Under the pieces are notes generated by a model that saw only the letters and a list, made by a program, of their open reading frames with translations, ran no database searches and had not been told where the DNA came from. Shown here one piece after another: positions 7,481 to 14,239 of a DNA stretch of 16,729 bases. The DNA comes from Candidatus Dormiibacterota bacterium (lineage in GTDB: Bacteria > Chloroflexota > Dormibacteria > Dormibacterales > Dormibacteraceae). A program made the position numbers and the translations under genes. Positions within the stretch are counted from its first letter, which is position 1. Every line of letters begins with the position of its first letter. Location of the stretch: positions 1 through 16,729 of the forward strand of contig CATPBF010000114.1 of the NCBI GenBank assembly GCA_955652585.1. The letters run 5' to 3'.

Positions 7481-7931
7481 TCAGCGGCACTCCGAGCTCC
7501 TTCAGGCCTTCCAGAACGAAGGCTCGCTCCGCGATCCGGGGGTGAGGGATCAGCAGGTCGGGTTCTGAGATGCGCTCGCGACCGAAAAGCAGGATGTCCA
7601 CATCGATAGCGCGCGGTCCCCAGCGGCGCGTACTTTTGCGTCCGCCCTCGCGCTCGACGGCCTTGGCCGCGCGCAGGAGCTGGCGGGGCGATCCGTGCCA
7701 CTCCACCTCGAGGACCTGATTCAGAAATCGAGGTTGATCGGTCACACCCCACGGTTCGGTCTGGATGACGCGGCTGCGACGTAGGATTCGCGCGCCGATT
7801 TGGCGCAGCCGCCGCCGTGCCGCGGAGAGGTTGCGATCGCGCCGCCCGAGGTTTGATCCCAGCCCGAGGTACGCGATGGTTTTGCCCCGCGAACTCCGAG
7901 GCTGCGCCGTGAGTTTGCGAGGACCCCTCAC
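7458..7931 (-). CDS. folK: 2-amino-4-hydroxy-6-hydroxymethyldihydropteridine pyrophosphokinase (HPPK)
   Basis: 157-residue enzyme that transfers pyrophosphate from ATP to 6-hydroxymethyl-dihydropterin, giving the substrate for FolP in folate synthesis. Motifs: YLGLGSNLGRRDRNL (21-35), TEPWGVTDQPRFLNQV (58-73) and RWGPRAIDVDILLFG (103-117). The last holds the two metal-binding aspartates, Asp110 and Asp112. IPHPRIAERAFVL (128-140) is the family C-terminal signature. Length matches the family. GTG at 7931 overlaps the folP TGA as GTGA, so folK is coupled to folP. The order is folP then folK; the aldolase gene folB that often sits between them is missing here. The 3' end overlaps the convergent response regulator gene by 23 nt. 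Confidence 0.95.
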   Translation of the reverse strand: MRGPRKLTAQPRSSRGKTIAYLGLGSNLGRRDRNLSAARRRLRQIGARILRRSRVIQTEPWGVTDQPRFLNQVLEVEWHGSPRQLLRAAKAVEREGGRKSTRRWGPRAIDVDILLFGRERISEPDLLIPHPRIAERAFVLEGLKELGVPLIRSGGRS

Positions 7932-8737
7932 TTCATACGGTCGGCGACGCGCGCGACCCGCATCATCTCGCGCACGTCATGGACCCGCACGACGTCTGCC
8001 CCACGCAAGATCGCAGCGGTCACCGTCGCGGCGGTGCCCGCCAGCCGCTCATCGGCCGGCACGTCGAGGAGCTTGCCTATGAAGGACTTCCGCGACGTAC
8101 CAACGAGAACGGGTTGGCCAAGGTCACGAAGCTCTACCAGCCGGCGCATCACCTCCCAGTTCTGATCGGCCGTCTTCCCGAAGCCGATGCCCGGGTCGAC
8201 CAGGATGCGCTCATGCGGGACCCCCGCCGCCAAGGCGGCATCGACCGAAACGCGGAGGAATCGCTTGACTTCGCTCATCAGGTCGCCCGCGTAATCGGTG
8301 CCGTCCTGGTTGTGCATCAGGACCAAGGCACATTCGTGACGAGCGGCGATGTCAGCCAGACCGGGTGAACGCGTCAACCCCCAGACGTCGTTGATGATGG
8401 TCGCGCCCGCGGCCACCGCCGCAACCGCAACCTCGAGCTTGTACGTGTCGATCGAAACTGGAACTTGCGACTCCTTCGAGAGGCGCCGGACGACCTCCTC
8501 CGTCCGCGCGATCTCTTCGGCCGCGCTGACGGGAACGTGCCCTGGTCGGGTCGATTCGCCGCCCACGTCGAGCATCACAGCTCCCTCTCCGACCATGCGC
8601 AGTCCTTGCGCCACGGCTGCCTCGCGATCATTTCCGAGTCCGTCACCGCTGAACGAATCGGGCGTGACATTGACGATTCCCATCAGGTAGGTGCGGCTGC
8701 CCCAGTCGAACCTGTGCCCGCCGATTTCCGCGATCAC
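7928..8737 (-). CDS. folP: Dihydropteroate synthase
   Basis: 269-residue TIM-barrel enzyme that condenses p-aminobenzoate with dihydropterin pyrophosphate; target of sulfonamides. Seen: MGIVNVTPDSFSGDG near the N-terminus (pterin-loop Asn and Asp), MLDVGGESTRPGH, VSIDTYKLEVA, INDVWG, LMHNQ, LVDPGIGFGKT and GTSRKSFIG, in the order found throughout the family. The frame stays open to 8833, but that extension would overlap murE and is not conserved-looking. GTG at 8737 starts right before the first strand and gives the usual length. A CATAAT box (8749-8744) lies exactly 6 nt upstream of that GTG, suggesting a leaderless message. The stop overlaps the folK start by 4 nt. It is divergent from murE with 25 bp between the starts. 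Confidence 0.95.
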   Translation of the reverse strand: MIAEIGGHRFDWGSRTYLMGIVNVTPDSFSGDGLGNDREAAVAQGLRMVGEGAVMLDVGGESTRPGHVPVSAAEEIARTEEVVRRLSKESQVPVSIDTYKLEVAVAAVAAGATIINDVWGLTRSPGLADIAARHECALVLMHNQDGTDYAGDLMSEVKRFLRVSVDAALAAGVPHERILVDPGIGFGKTADQNWEVMRRLVELRDLGQPVLVGTSRKSFIGKLLDVPADERLAGTAATVTAAILRGADVVRVHDVREMMRVARVADRMK

Positions 8738-8762
8738 CCGCCGATTATGCTGCGATGGAGTA
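8738..8762. promoter_or_regulatory. Compact divergent folP/murE promoter with overlapping -10 boxes
   Basis: The 25 bp between the two starts hold CATAAT on the minus strand (8749-8744), 6 nt before folP, and TATGCT on the plus strand (8746-8751), 11 nt before murE. The boxes share four bases. GGAG at 8756-8759 precedes the murE ATG by only 3 nt, too close for ordinary use. Any -35 elements would lie inside the opposite coding sequence; none is obvious. Confidence 0.4.
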
Positions 8763-10250
8763 ATGAGACTGCAGGACCTGGCGCGCGGCGTGCCCGGAGC
8801 CGCGCTCGAAGGCAGTGGCGACGTGGAGATCACCGGGATCGCTTACGACTCTCGGCGGGTGAAGCGCGGCGACCTGTTCGTGGCTGTGACGGGGATCAAC
8901 TCGGATGGCCACTCATACCTGGCTGAGGCCATTGCCGCGGGCGCCGCAGCGGTCGCAGTCGACCGCCCGGTTGAGGTTCCGGCGGGGGCGCCCGCACTGA
9001 AACTCCCTTCGACTCGCACGGGCCTTGCCGAGGTGGCCGCGGAGTTCTACGGGCGCCCCTCGCGTCATCTCTATGTAGCTGGAATCACGGGCACCGACGG
9101 CAAGACGACCGTGACCCACATGACCGAGCACGTGTTGATGGCCGGCGGCATCGTCGCCGGCGCGATGAGCACGGTGGCCTTCTCGGTGGGCGGAGCCGAG
9201 ACTGACAACACGAGCGGGCAGACGACGACGGAGGCCCCGCAAGTGCAGGAATGGCTTCGCCGCATGGCGGACGCAGGCGTCAGATGCGCTGTCATCGAAA
9301 CGACCTCGCATGCGCTCGTGCAGGACCGTGTGGGCGCATGCGACTTCGACGTCGCTGCCTTCACCAACGTGGGCCACGACCACATGGACTACCACGCGAC
9401 CTGGGAGGACTACCTCGAAGCCAAGGCTCACCTCATCGATCTCGCCGCCGCCGGCGCCGACAAAGGGATCGAAAAGACCGCAGTGCTCAATCGCGACGAC
9501 CCCAGCTACGAGCGGTTGTCGCGGCGTTCGATCTCGCGACGCTGGTCCTACGGCCTGACCACGGCCTCCGACCTACACCCGCTGGATCTCTCGATGACTG
9601 CGACAGGCTCGCGCTTCCGGCTGAAGACACCACTGGGTGAAACCGAGGTATCGCTCGCGGTGCCGGCGCGCTTCAACGTCTACAACGCGCTCTGCGCCGC
9701 GGGTGTCTGCCTCGCGGTGGGCGTGCCCATCGAGGAGATAGGTCCTGGGCTGGCCGGCTTCGATGGCGTGCGCGGACGCCTGGAACGGGTCGACCTCGGG
9801 CAGGACTTCAACGTCTTCATCGACTTCGCGCATTCGGCCGGCGCACTTGCGAGCGCACTGGCGGAGCTGCGGCCCTTCACTCGCGGCCGGTTGATCGCCG
9901 TCTTCGGTTCGACCGCCCGTTCCGACCACGACCGGCCTGGGATGGGAAAAGCCGCCGGCGACCTTTCGGACTTTTTCATCATCACGACCGACGACCCGCT
10001 CCGGGAAGACCCGGCGGAGATTGCAAGGGATGTGCAATCGGGAGTCATCGGCAAAGCTCCGGGCTTGGACTACGAGATCGTGCTCGACCGGCGCGCCGCG
10101 ATCAAGCGGGCCATCGAGGTCGCGCGCTCCGGCGACTCTGTGCTGCTGGCGGGCAAGGGCCACGAGCGCACGATGCAGATGGCCGAGGGCGCCGAGCCGT
10201 GGGACGAGCGCGCGGAGGCCGAGGCGGCCATCAAGCAGAAGACTCGTTAG
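8763..10250 (+). CDS. murE: MurE-type Mur ligase (UDP-MurNAc-tripeptide synthetase), non-canonical amino-acid specificity motif
   Basis: 495-residue ATP-dependent ligase adding the third residue to UDP-MurNAc-Ala-Glu in cytoplasmic peptidoglycan synthesis. N-terminal domain: ITGIAYDSRRVKRGDLFVA. ATP loop GITGTDGKTT (107-116). ETTSHAL (179-185), HDHMDYHATWEDYLEAK with the Lys to be carbamylated at 221, GRLERV, DFAHSAGAL in the third domain, and GKGHE near the C-terminus. Where DAP-adding enzymes have DNPR, this one has DDPL (410-413), and GCGGDRD is replaced by GSTARSD. The third residue may therefore be Lys, Orn or another diamino acid rather than meso-DAP. I chose ATG 8763 because MRLQDL starts the domain; GTG 8691 would add 24 odd residues inside folP. 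The TAG stop overlaps the thiS TAA on the other strand. Confidence 0.88.
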   Translation: MRLQDLARGVPGAALEGSGDVEITGIAYDSRRVKRGDLFVAVTGINSDGHSYLAEAIAAGAAAVAVDRPVEVPAGAPALKLPSTRTGLAEVAAEFYGRPSRHLYVAGITGTDGKTTVTHMTEHVLMAGGIVAGAMSTVAFSVGGAETDNTSGQTTTEAPQVQEWLRRMADAGVRCAVIETTSHALVQDRVGACDFDVAAFTNVGHDHMDYHATWEDYLEAKAHLIDLAAAGADKGIEKTAVLNRDDPSYERLSRRSISRRWSYGLTTASDLHPLDLSMTATGSRFRLKTPLGETEVSLAVPARFNVYNALCAAGVCLAVGVPIEEIGPGLAGFDGVRGRLERVDLGQDFNVFIDFAHSAGALASALAELRPFTRGRLIAVFGSTARSDHDRPGMGKAAGDLSDFFIITTDDPLREDPAEIARDVQSGVIGKAPGLDYEIVLDRRAAIKRAIEVARSGDSVLLAGKGHERTMQMAEGAEPWDERAEAEAAIKQKTR

Positions 10251-10450
10251 CCGCCGCCGACCATGCGCACGATCTCGACGACGTCCCCATCGTGGAGCTC
10301 GGCGCCTTCATAGGCGGACCGCTCGATGATCACGTCGTTGAGCTCAACAGCAACTGCCCGCGCGCTCACACCCAGCTTGTCCAGGTAGGCGAGCAGCGCG
10401 ATGGGCCCGTCCAGCTCCACGCGCCGGCCATTGATCTGGAGCGCGATCAT
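10247..10450 (-). CDS. thiS: Sulfur carrier protein ThiS
   Basis: 67-residue ubiquitin-fold protein that carries sulfur as a C-terminal thiocarboxylate to ThiG for thiazole synthesis. It begins MIALQINGRRVEL, has LLAYLDKLG in the helix and VAVELNDVII in the central strand, and ends HDGDVVEIVRMVGGG, so the mature C-terminal Gly-Gly is present. The ATG at 10450 overlaps the stop of the upstream tenI-like gene (ATGA). Its TAA stop overlaps the murE TAG tail-to-tail in the four bases 10247-10250. The activating enzyme ThiF is not in the window. Confidence 0.93.
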   Translation of the reverse strand: MIALQINGRRVELDGPIALLAYLDKLGVSARAVAVELNDVIIERSAYEGAELHDGDVVEIVRMVGGG

Positions 10451-10953
10451 GCAAAGAGTCCGATGGCGGCGTAGCCGGCCGCTCCGGCCGCGTGGCTTTC
10501 AGCGATGCGGTCCTCGGTTACACCGCCGATTGCAAGCACCGGGATGCGCAGGGCATGAGCCACCTCGGCCAATGCCGCGATGCCGGCGGGGGCGGAGTCG
10601 GGATGACTCGCGCTGGCCCATACCGGACCGAAGATGACGTAGTCGGCGCCTTCGGTCTCCGCGCGCAACGCGCTCTCGAGCGAATGGACCGAACGCCCAA
10701 CCATACGCTCGTCCATCAGCGCGCGCGCCGCCGCGACCGGGATGTCGTTCTCCGGCAGGTTCACGCCGGCTGCGCCCGCGGCCAGCGCGATGTCGCATCG
10801 CGAGCTGATCACGACGGGCACCGGCGAGGCTGCCACCAACGCCGAAGCCTCCCGCTCGATCGCGCTTGCGGTCGAGCCTGGAGCGCGAACCTGCAGGATC
10901 GTGGCGCGTCCGGCCGCCCTCATACCCGCGCTCGCGGTCGTGACGATCGCCAT
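10447..10953 (-). CDS. tenI: TenI/ThiE-family protein, more like the thiazole tautomerase TenI
   Basis: 168-residue TIM-barrel protein of the thiamine-phosphate synthase/TenI family. The second half, GRSVHSLESALRAETEGADY then FGPVW and IPVLAIGGVTEDRI, closely follows TenI, which isomerises the ThiG product to the aromatic thiazole carboxylate. His90 in SVHSLE aligns with the known TenI catalytic histidine. ThiE pyrophosphate-binding residues are poorly kept: the usual QxREK is QVRAPG and the NDR motif is SSR (50-52). The protein is short for ThiE (about 210 residues) and lacks the loop after the first strand. ATG 10953 lies 14 nt after the thiG stop without a good Shine-Dalgarno. ATG at 10923 is possible but loses strand one. 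The thiG-tenI-thiS context supports TenI; automatic annotation may say thiE. Confidence 0.75.
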   Translation of the reverse strand: MAIVTTASAGMRAAGRATILQVRAPGSTASAIEREASALVAASPVPVVISSRCDIALAAGAAGVNLPENDIPVAAARALMDERMVGRSVHSLESALRAETEGADYVIFGPVWASASHPDSAPAGIAALAEVAHALRIPVLAIGGVTEDRIAESHAAGAAGYAAIGLFA

Positions 10954-10967
10954 CGCGACTGGGATGA

Positions 10968-11759
10968 CTAGCGCGAAGGCGAGATGCCCTCGGTCGGGGA
11001 GCTCGGGCTCGCTTGCTGGCGTTTGGGGATGAGGCCGGCCGTGAATGCCTTGCGTCCCGCTTCCACGCCGCCCGCGATGGCCTCGGCCATCAGTTGAGGA
11101 TCCTGCGCCAGCGCGATGGCGGTGTTGACCAGCACCGCGTCTGCTCCGAGCTCCATCGCGCGTGCCGCGTCCGATGGCGATCCGATGCCCGCGTCGACGA
11201 CGACTGGGATCCTCGCCTGTTCGATGATGATCCGGATCTGCTCCAGCGTTTGCAGTCCCTGCGCGGAGCCGATCGGCGAACCCAGCGGCATCACGGTGAC
11301 GGTGCCGATTTCCTCGAGCTTCTTGGCCAGCACGGGATCGGCATTGATGTATGGCAGCACCTTGAACCCCTCGGTCACCAGCGACCGGGCTGCCTTGAGC
11401 GTCTCCTCGGGGTCGGGGAACAAGTAGCGCGGGTCGGGGATGACTTCTAGCTTCACCCATTCCGAAAGGCCCATCGACCGCGCCAGCCGCGCTATGCGGA
11501 TCGCTTCGTCGGCGGTGCGGCAGCCCGCGGTGTTCGGAAGGATGCGGTATCGCTTCCAATCGATGACGTCGAGGAGGGTCTTCTTCTTGGGATCGTCGAG
11601 GTCGAGACGGCGGAGCGCCACGGTGACGAGCTCGCAGCCCGACGCCTTGAGTGCCGCGAGCATGGTCTCGTCGTCGGCGTACTTGCCAGTGCCGAGGAAC
11701 AGGCGCGATCGGAGCTCGACGCCCGCAATGACCAGGCGATCAGTCGCCAGCGTCTGCAT
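10968..11759 (-). CDS. thiG: Thiazole synthase
   Basis: 263-residue TIM-barrel enzyme that builds the thiazole phosphate of thiamine from deoxyxylulose phosphate, dehydroglycine and ThiS-thiocarboxylate. It has SRLFLGTGKYAD (18-29), VTVALRRLDLDDP (45-57), LPNTAGCRTADEAIR (74-88) and WVKLEVIPDP (101-110), in which Lys103 is the Schiff-base lysine. VMPLGSPIGSAQGL (156-169) and VVVDAGIGSPSDAARAMELG (186-205) follow. Length is typical, with a Ser/Pro-rich tail after 247. TAAGCT (11771-11766) lies 6 nt before the ATG, suggesting a leaderless start. I looked for a TPP riboswitch upstream and did not find its conserved CUGAGA segment. First gene of thiG-tenI-thiS. Confidence 0.95.
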   Translation of the reverse strand: MQTLATDRLVIAGVELRSRLFLGTGKYADDETMLAALKASGCELVTVALRRLDLDDPKKKTLLDVIDWKRYRILPNTAGCRTADEAIRIARLARSMGLSEWVKLEVIPDPRYLFPDPEETLKAARSLVTEGFKVLPYINADPVLAKKLEEIGTVTVMPLGSPIGSAQGLQTLEQIRIIIEQARIPVVVDAGIGSPSDAARAMELGADAVLVNTAIALAQDPQLMAEAIAGGVEAGRKAFTAGLIPKRQQASPSSPTEGISPSR

Positions 11760-11765
11760 GAATCC

Positions 11766-11771
11766 AGCTTA
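11766..11771 (-). promoter_or_regulatory. -10 box (TAAGCT) for thiG, leaderless-type spacing
   Basis: On the minus strand TAAGCT fits TANNNT and is followed by GGATTC (6 nt) and the thiG ATG at 11759. There is no Shine-Dalgarno in between. Confidence 0.4.
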
Positions 11772-11777
11772 GCTAAT

Positions 11778-11851
11778 GGAGATGCTGGGCTCGAATCTCC
11801 CCATCCGGCCGGGCCCTGCGGGGCGGGCCGACCTTCCCACTAGTGGGGAGG
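11778..11851. other. Hairpin-rich, very GC-rich spacer between the Nudix gene and thiG
   Basis: Three possible stem-loops lie in 74 nt. The strongest is at 11832-11851: a 10-bp inverted repeat centred on CCCACTAGTGGG, with one G-T pair. GCCC-TGCG-GGGC forms a short stem near 11813-11824. GGAGAT (11778-11783) pairs with ATCTCC (11795-11800). The repeat at 11832-11851 lies 9 nt after the Nudix stop and could end that transcript, though no T-tract follows. The tract is not a recognisable riboswitch or tRNA. Confidence 0.35.
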
Positions 11852-11860
11852 CCAGGGCAG

Positions 11861-12289
11861 CTACGGCAGGTCTTGGGTCTCCAGCAGCTTCCGGTCGCGT
11901 GGGTACGTCAAGCGCTTGATCGCGTCAGCGACGGACAGCCAGACCAGCTTGTCGACCTCGACTCCCGGCTTGAAGCGTCCGCCCTTGGCCTCCATGAGCC
12001 AGTAGCACGCGACCTTGTCGCGGCCGCGCCGGTCGACGTAGGCGGTGCACCCGAGTGGCCGCTCGATCTCGCAGCGAAACCCGGTCTCCTCGCGGACCTC
12101 TCGCAGGGCGCAATCCTCCGGAGTCTCGTCCGGCTCGACCTTGCCCTTGGGCAGAGTCCAGTCGTCGTAGGCGGGGCGGTGGATGATCGCGAGCTCAGTC
12201 TCGCCTGATGGATCGGTGCGGTAGACGACGCCGCCCGCCGCGCGGATCACGCTCACATCGGTCAACTCGAGGATCTTGGTGGCCAACAT
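11861..12289 (-). CDS. Nudix hydrolase, MutT-like (possible 8-oxo-dGTP or dinucleotide polyphosphate hydrolase)
   Basis: 142-residue Nudix enzyme that cleaves a nucleoside-diphosphate-linked substrate. It has RAAGGVVYR (16-24) and LAIIHRPAYDDWTLPKGKV (33-51). The complete Nudix box runs from Gly49 through Glu55 to REVREETGF (63-71). HRPxYDDWxLPKGK resembles the N-terminal domain of mycobacterial MutT1, which is fused to a histidine phosphatase. Here the nearest histidine phosphatase is a separate gene at 5137. AAGGAG at 12297-12292 is only 2 nt from the ATG at 12289 but 5 nt from the TTG at 12286, so the true start may be codon 2. The gene precedes thiG by 101 nt and follows pstA by 151 nt. 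Housecleaning of oxidised nucleotides is the likely role; substrate uncertain. Confidence 0.88.
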   Translation of the reverse strand: MLATKILELTDVSVIRAAGGVVYRTDPSGETELAIIHRPAYDDWTLPKGKVEPDETPEDCALREVREETGFRCEIERPLGCTAYVDRRGRDKVACYWLMEAKGGRFKPGVEVDKLVWLSVADAIKRLTYPRDRKLLETQDLP

Positions 12290-12440
12290 TGCTCCTTCGT
12301 CTGCTTGATCGGCGGGCTAGGGCGTATGTCTCTTCTTGTAACCGATGGCGACGTAATGGTGTGAGTTTACCTGCGCGGCGTGCTGTGTCGACGTCCTTTA
12401 TACACAACGCGGGTCAACGTTGTCTTGTTTCCGCATGTTG
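12290..12440 (-). promoter_or_regulatory. Spacer between pstA and Nudix genes: candidate promoter and inverted repeat
   Basis: The 151-bp region carries an inverted repeat, ACAACG...CGTTGT (12404-12423, 6-bp stem, 8-nt loop), just after pstA; it may help end the pst transcript but has no T-tract. On the minus strand TATAAA (12402-12397) is a good -10 hexamer. It would give a roughly 100-nt leader to the Nudix gene, which unlike its neighbours has an AAGGAG. AAGACA about 18 nt upstream of it is a weak -35. No coding sequence is evident. Confidence 0.35.
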
Positions 12441-13295
12441 TTAGAGCTGTCGTGCGAGACGGATCTGGCGTCGCAACACCCAACGACTGCCCAGGTTGAT
12501 CACGAGCACCATGACCATGAGCAGCAGCGCGGCGCCCCACGCCTCCTGCTGCAGGTCCTTGTATGGAGTGAGGGCGTCGCGGAACACAACGAGCGGCAAT
12601 GTCGACATCGCGCGCGTGGGATCGAAGACTAGGTTTTGATTGCCCAAAGCTGTGAACAGCACCGGCGCTGTCTCGCCCGCCGCGCGCGCGATGGCCAGCA
12701 GCGCCCCGGTGATAACACCTGGCGCCGCGGCCGGCAGGATCAACTGCAACGACACGCGCCAGCGTGGGAGCCCGAGGGCGAGACCCGACTCGCGCAATCC
12801 ATTTGGTATGAGGCCGACTGCGCCCTCGGTGGTCCGGATGACGACCGGCAGCATCAACACCGAGAGAGCGACCGAGGCCGCAATCGCCGAGTAGTGATGC
12901 TGCGGGACCACCACCAATGCGAACGCGAACAGGCCGAGCGCGATGGACGGAGCGCCCACCAGCACGTCGCTTGCGAGCCTCACCCAACTTGCCCAGCGAC
13001 CCGCGCCATACTCGGCGAGATAGATTCCGCTCAGCACGCCGATAGGGATCGCGGCCAGCGAGGCGAGGCTGACGACGATCGCGGTGCCCACGATGGCGTT
13101 GGCCACGCCGCCTCCTGGGATTCCACTGGGCCGCTGTGCGTTGGTGAAGAACTCCATGTGCGCTACCGAGGGCAGGCCCTTGGCAGTCGTGAACCACAAC
13201 ACAAGCCCAAGCGGAACCAGTGCGAGCCCGGTGAGGCCGTACACCGCTCCCATCGCGAAGGTGCTGCCGAAGCGCCGCCACAGGTTGCGCCTCAT
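12441..13295 (-). CDS. pstA: Phosphate ABC transporter permease PstA
   Basis: 284-residue inner-membrane permease, one of the two channel subunits of the high-affinity phosphate importer. Hydrophobic segments begin near residues 14, 63, 110, 135, 190 and 256, giving six predicted helices. The cytoplasmic EAA loop that contacts PstB reads GLRESGLALGLPRWR then LILPAAAPGVITG, followed by AIARAAGETAPVLFTALG, typical of PstA. The frame stays open upstream to 14099 through pstC, but family length and context fix the ATG at 13295. That ATG overlaps the pstC stop by 4 nt (ATGA), indicating translational coupling. Last gene of the operon; pstS does not follow. Confidence 0.93.
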   Translation of the reverse strand: MRRNLWRRFGSTFAMGAVYGLTGLALVPLGLVLWFTTAKGLPSVAHMEFFTNAQRPSGIPGGGVANAIVGTAIVVSLASLAAIPIGVLSGIYLAEYGAGRWASWVRLASDVLVGAPSIALGLFAFALVVVPQHHYSAIAASVALSVLMLPVVIRTTEGAVGLIPNGLRESGLALGLPRWRVSLQLILPAAAPGVITGALLAIARAAGETAPVLFTALGNQNLVFDPTRAMSTLPLVVFRDALTPYKDLQQEAWGAALLLMVMVLVINLGSRWVLRRQIRLARQL

Positions 13296-14239
13296 ACCGC
13301 GGGCCTTGCCGACGCCGAACGAACCAGCAAGAGAGCAAGAACGTTGACGGTCAGAGTGACCAGGATCAGGACGAGTCCGAGCTCGACCAGCGCTCCCTGG
13401 TAAACGTCGCCCGTGGCCTCGGCAAATTCGTTGGCGATGACGGCCGCCAGCGTGTAGCCGGGCGAGAAGATCGAACTCGGAATCTCGGGCCGGTTGCCGA
13501 TCACCATGGCCACCGCGACCGTCTCTGCCAGCGCTCGTCCAAGCGCGAGGACCGTGGCGCCGAAGAGGCCGGCGCGCGCGGCCGGCAGGACCACCTTCCA
13601 GGTCGTTTCCCACCAGGTCGCCCCGAGGGCGAATGTCGACTCGCGCAGGCCGCGCGGGACCGCGCGGATCACATCTCGGGAGACCGCCGACAGGGTGGGC
13701 AGGATCATCACCGCGAGCACCAGCGCCGCCGTGAAGAGGCTCGTCTGCCGAGGAATGCCACCCAGGAACGGGATCGAGCCGAAGTGGTCGGTGATCGGGA
13801 TCTCGATGTGCAGGAGGGTCCATGGAGCCAGCACGTAGAGGGCCCAGATGCCGTACACGACGCTGGGGATCGCGGCCAGGAGCTCGATGCCGGTTCCCAG
13901 CGCGCCGCGTACGCCCTGCGCACCGGGCTCGGCAAGAAGTACCGCTACGGCAATGCCCACAGGGAGGGCGAAGGCGAGAGCGATGGCGCTGGTGACCACG
14001 GTTCCGAATATGAATGGCAGTGCTGCAAAGTGGTCGGTCACCTGGTTCCATTCCGAGCCGATGAAGAAACCGAGCCCAAACCTGGTCACAGACGGCCATG
14101 CCTGTTGGAACAGGACGCCGACGATGAGGATCAGCGCAGCCGGCGCGGCCCAGCTGACGACGGCGATGAGGGATCGGTAGCGGTCGGGGGGCCTGGGGAT
14201 GGAAGCCGGACGGCGGATCCTATCGACCGCGGCCGCCAA
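13292..14239 (-). CDS. pstC: Phosphate ABC transporter permease PstC
   Basis: 315-residue partner permease of PstA. The N-terminus is a basic cytoplasmic tail (DRIRRPASIPRPPDRYRS) followed by a first helix. FIFGTVVTSAIALAFALPVG and ELLAAIPSVVYGIWALYV are classic PstC segments. The EAA loop is GLRESTFALGATWWETTWKV, then VLPAARAGLFGA and GRALAETVAVAMVIGN. I chose TTG at 14239 because AAGGAGG (14252-14246) lies exactly 6 nt upstream, the best Shine-Dalgarno in the window; the frame is open to 14335 without a better start. The 5' end overlaps the 3' end of the response regulator gene by 20 nt. Confidence 0.92.
   Translation of the reverse strand: MAAAVDRIRRPASIPRPPDRYRSLIAVVSWAAPAALILIVGVLFQQAWPSVTRFGLGFFIGSEWNQVTDHFAALPFIFGTVVTSAIALAFALPVGIAVAVLLAEPGAQGVRGALGTGIELLAAIPSVVYGIWALYVLAPWTLLHIEIPITDHFGSIPFLGGIPRQTSLFTAALVLAVMILPTLSAVSRDVIRAVPRGLRESTFALGATWWETTWKVVLPAARAGLFGATVLALGRALAETVAVAMVIGNRPEIPSSIFSPGYTLAAVIANEFAEATGDVYQGALVELGLVLILVTLTVNVLALLLVRSASARPAV

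Noticed and set aside
10447..11559. A 370-codon frame extending the TenI-like gene upstream
   Set aside because: It runs through thiG in another frame and is low-complexity Arg/Gly/Asp; no family match before 10953.
11778..11808. TCGAATCTCC resembling a tRNA T-loop and 3' end, suggesting a tRNA or att-site remnant upstream of thiG
   Set aside because: The T-stem does not pair properly, no anticodon or acceptor arm can be built, and no integrase or phage gene is nearby.
11760..11860. TPP riboswitch upstream of thiG
   Set aside because: I found neither the CUGAGA segment nor the conserved second TPP-binding segment on the minus strand.
12441..14099. A 552-codon open frame that would fuse a long N-terminal stretch to PstA
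   Set aside because: The upstream part is the out-of-frame shadow of pstC, Arg/Gly/His-rich and without membrane segments; PstA begins at 13295 with an ATGA overlap.
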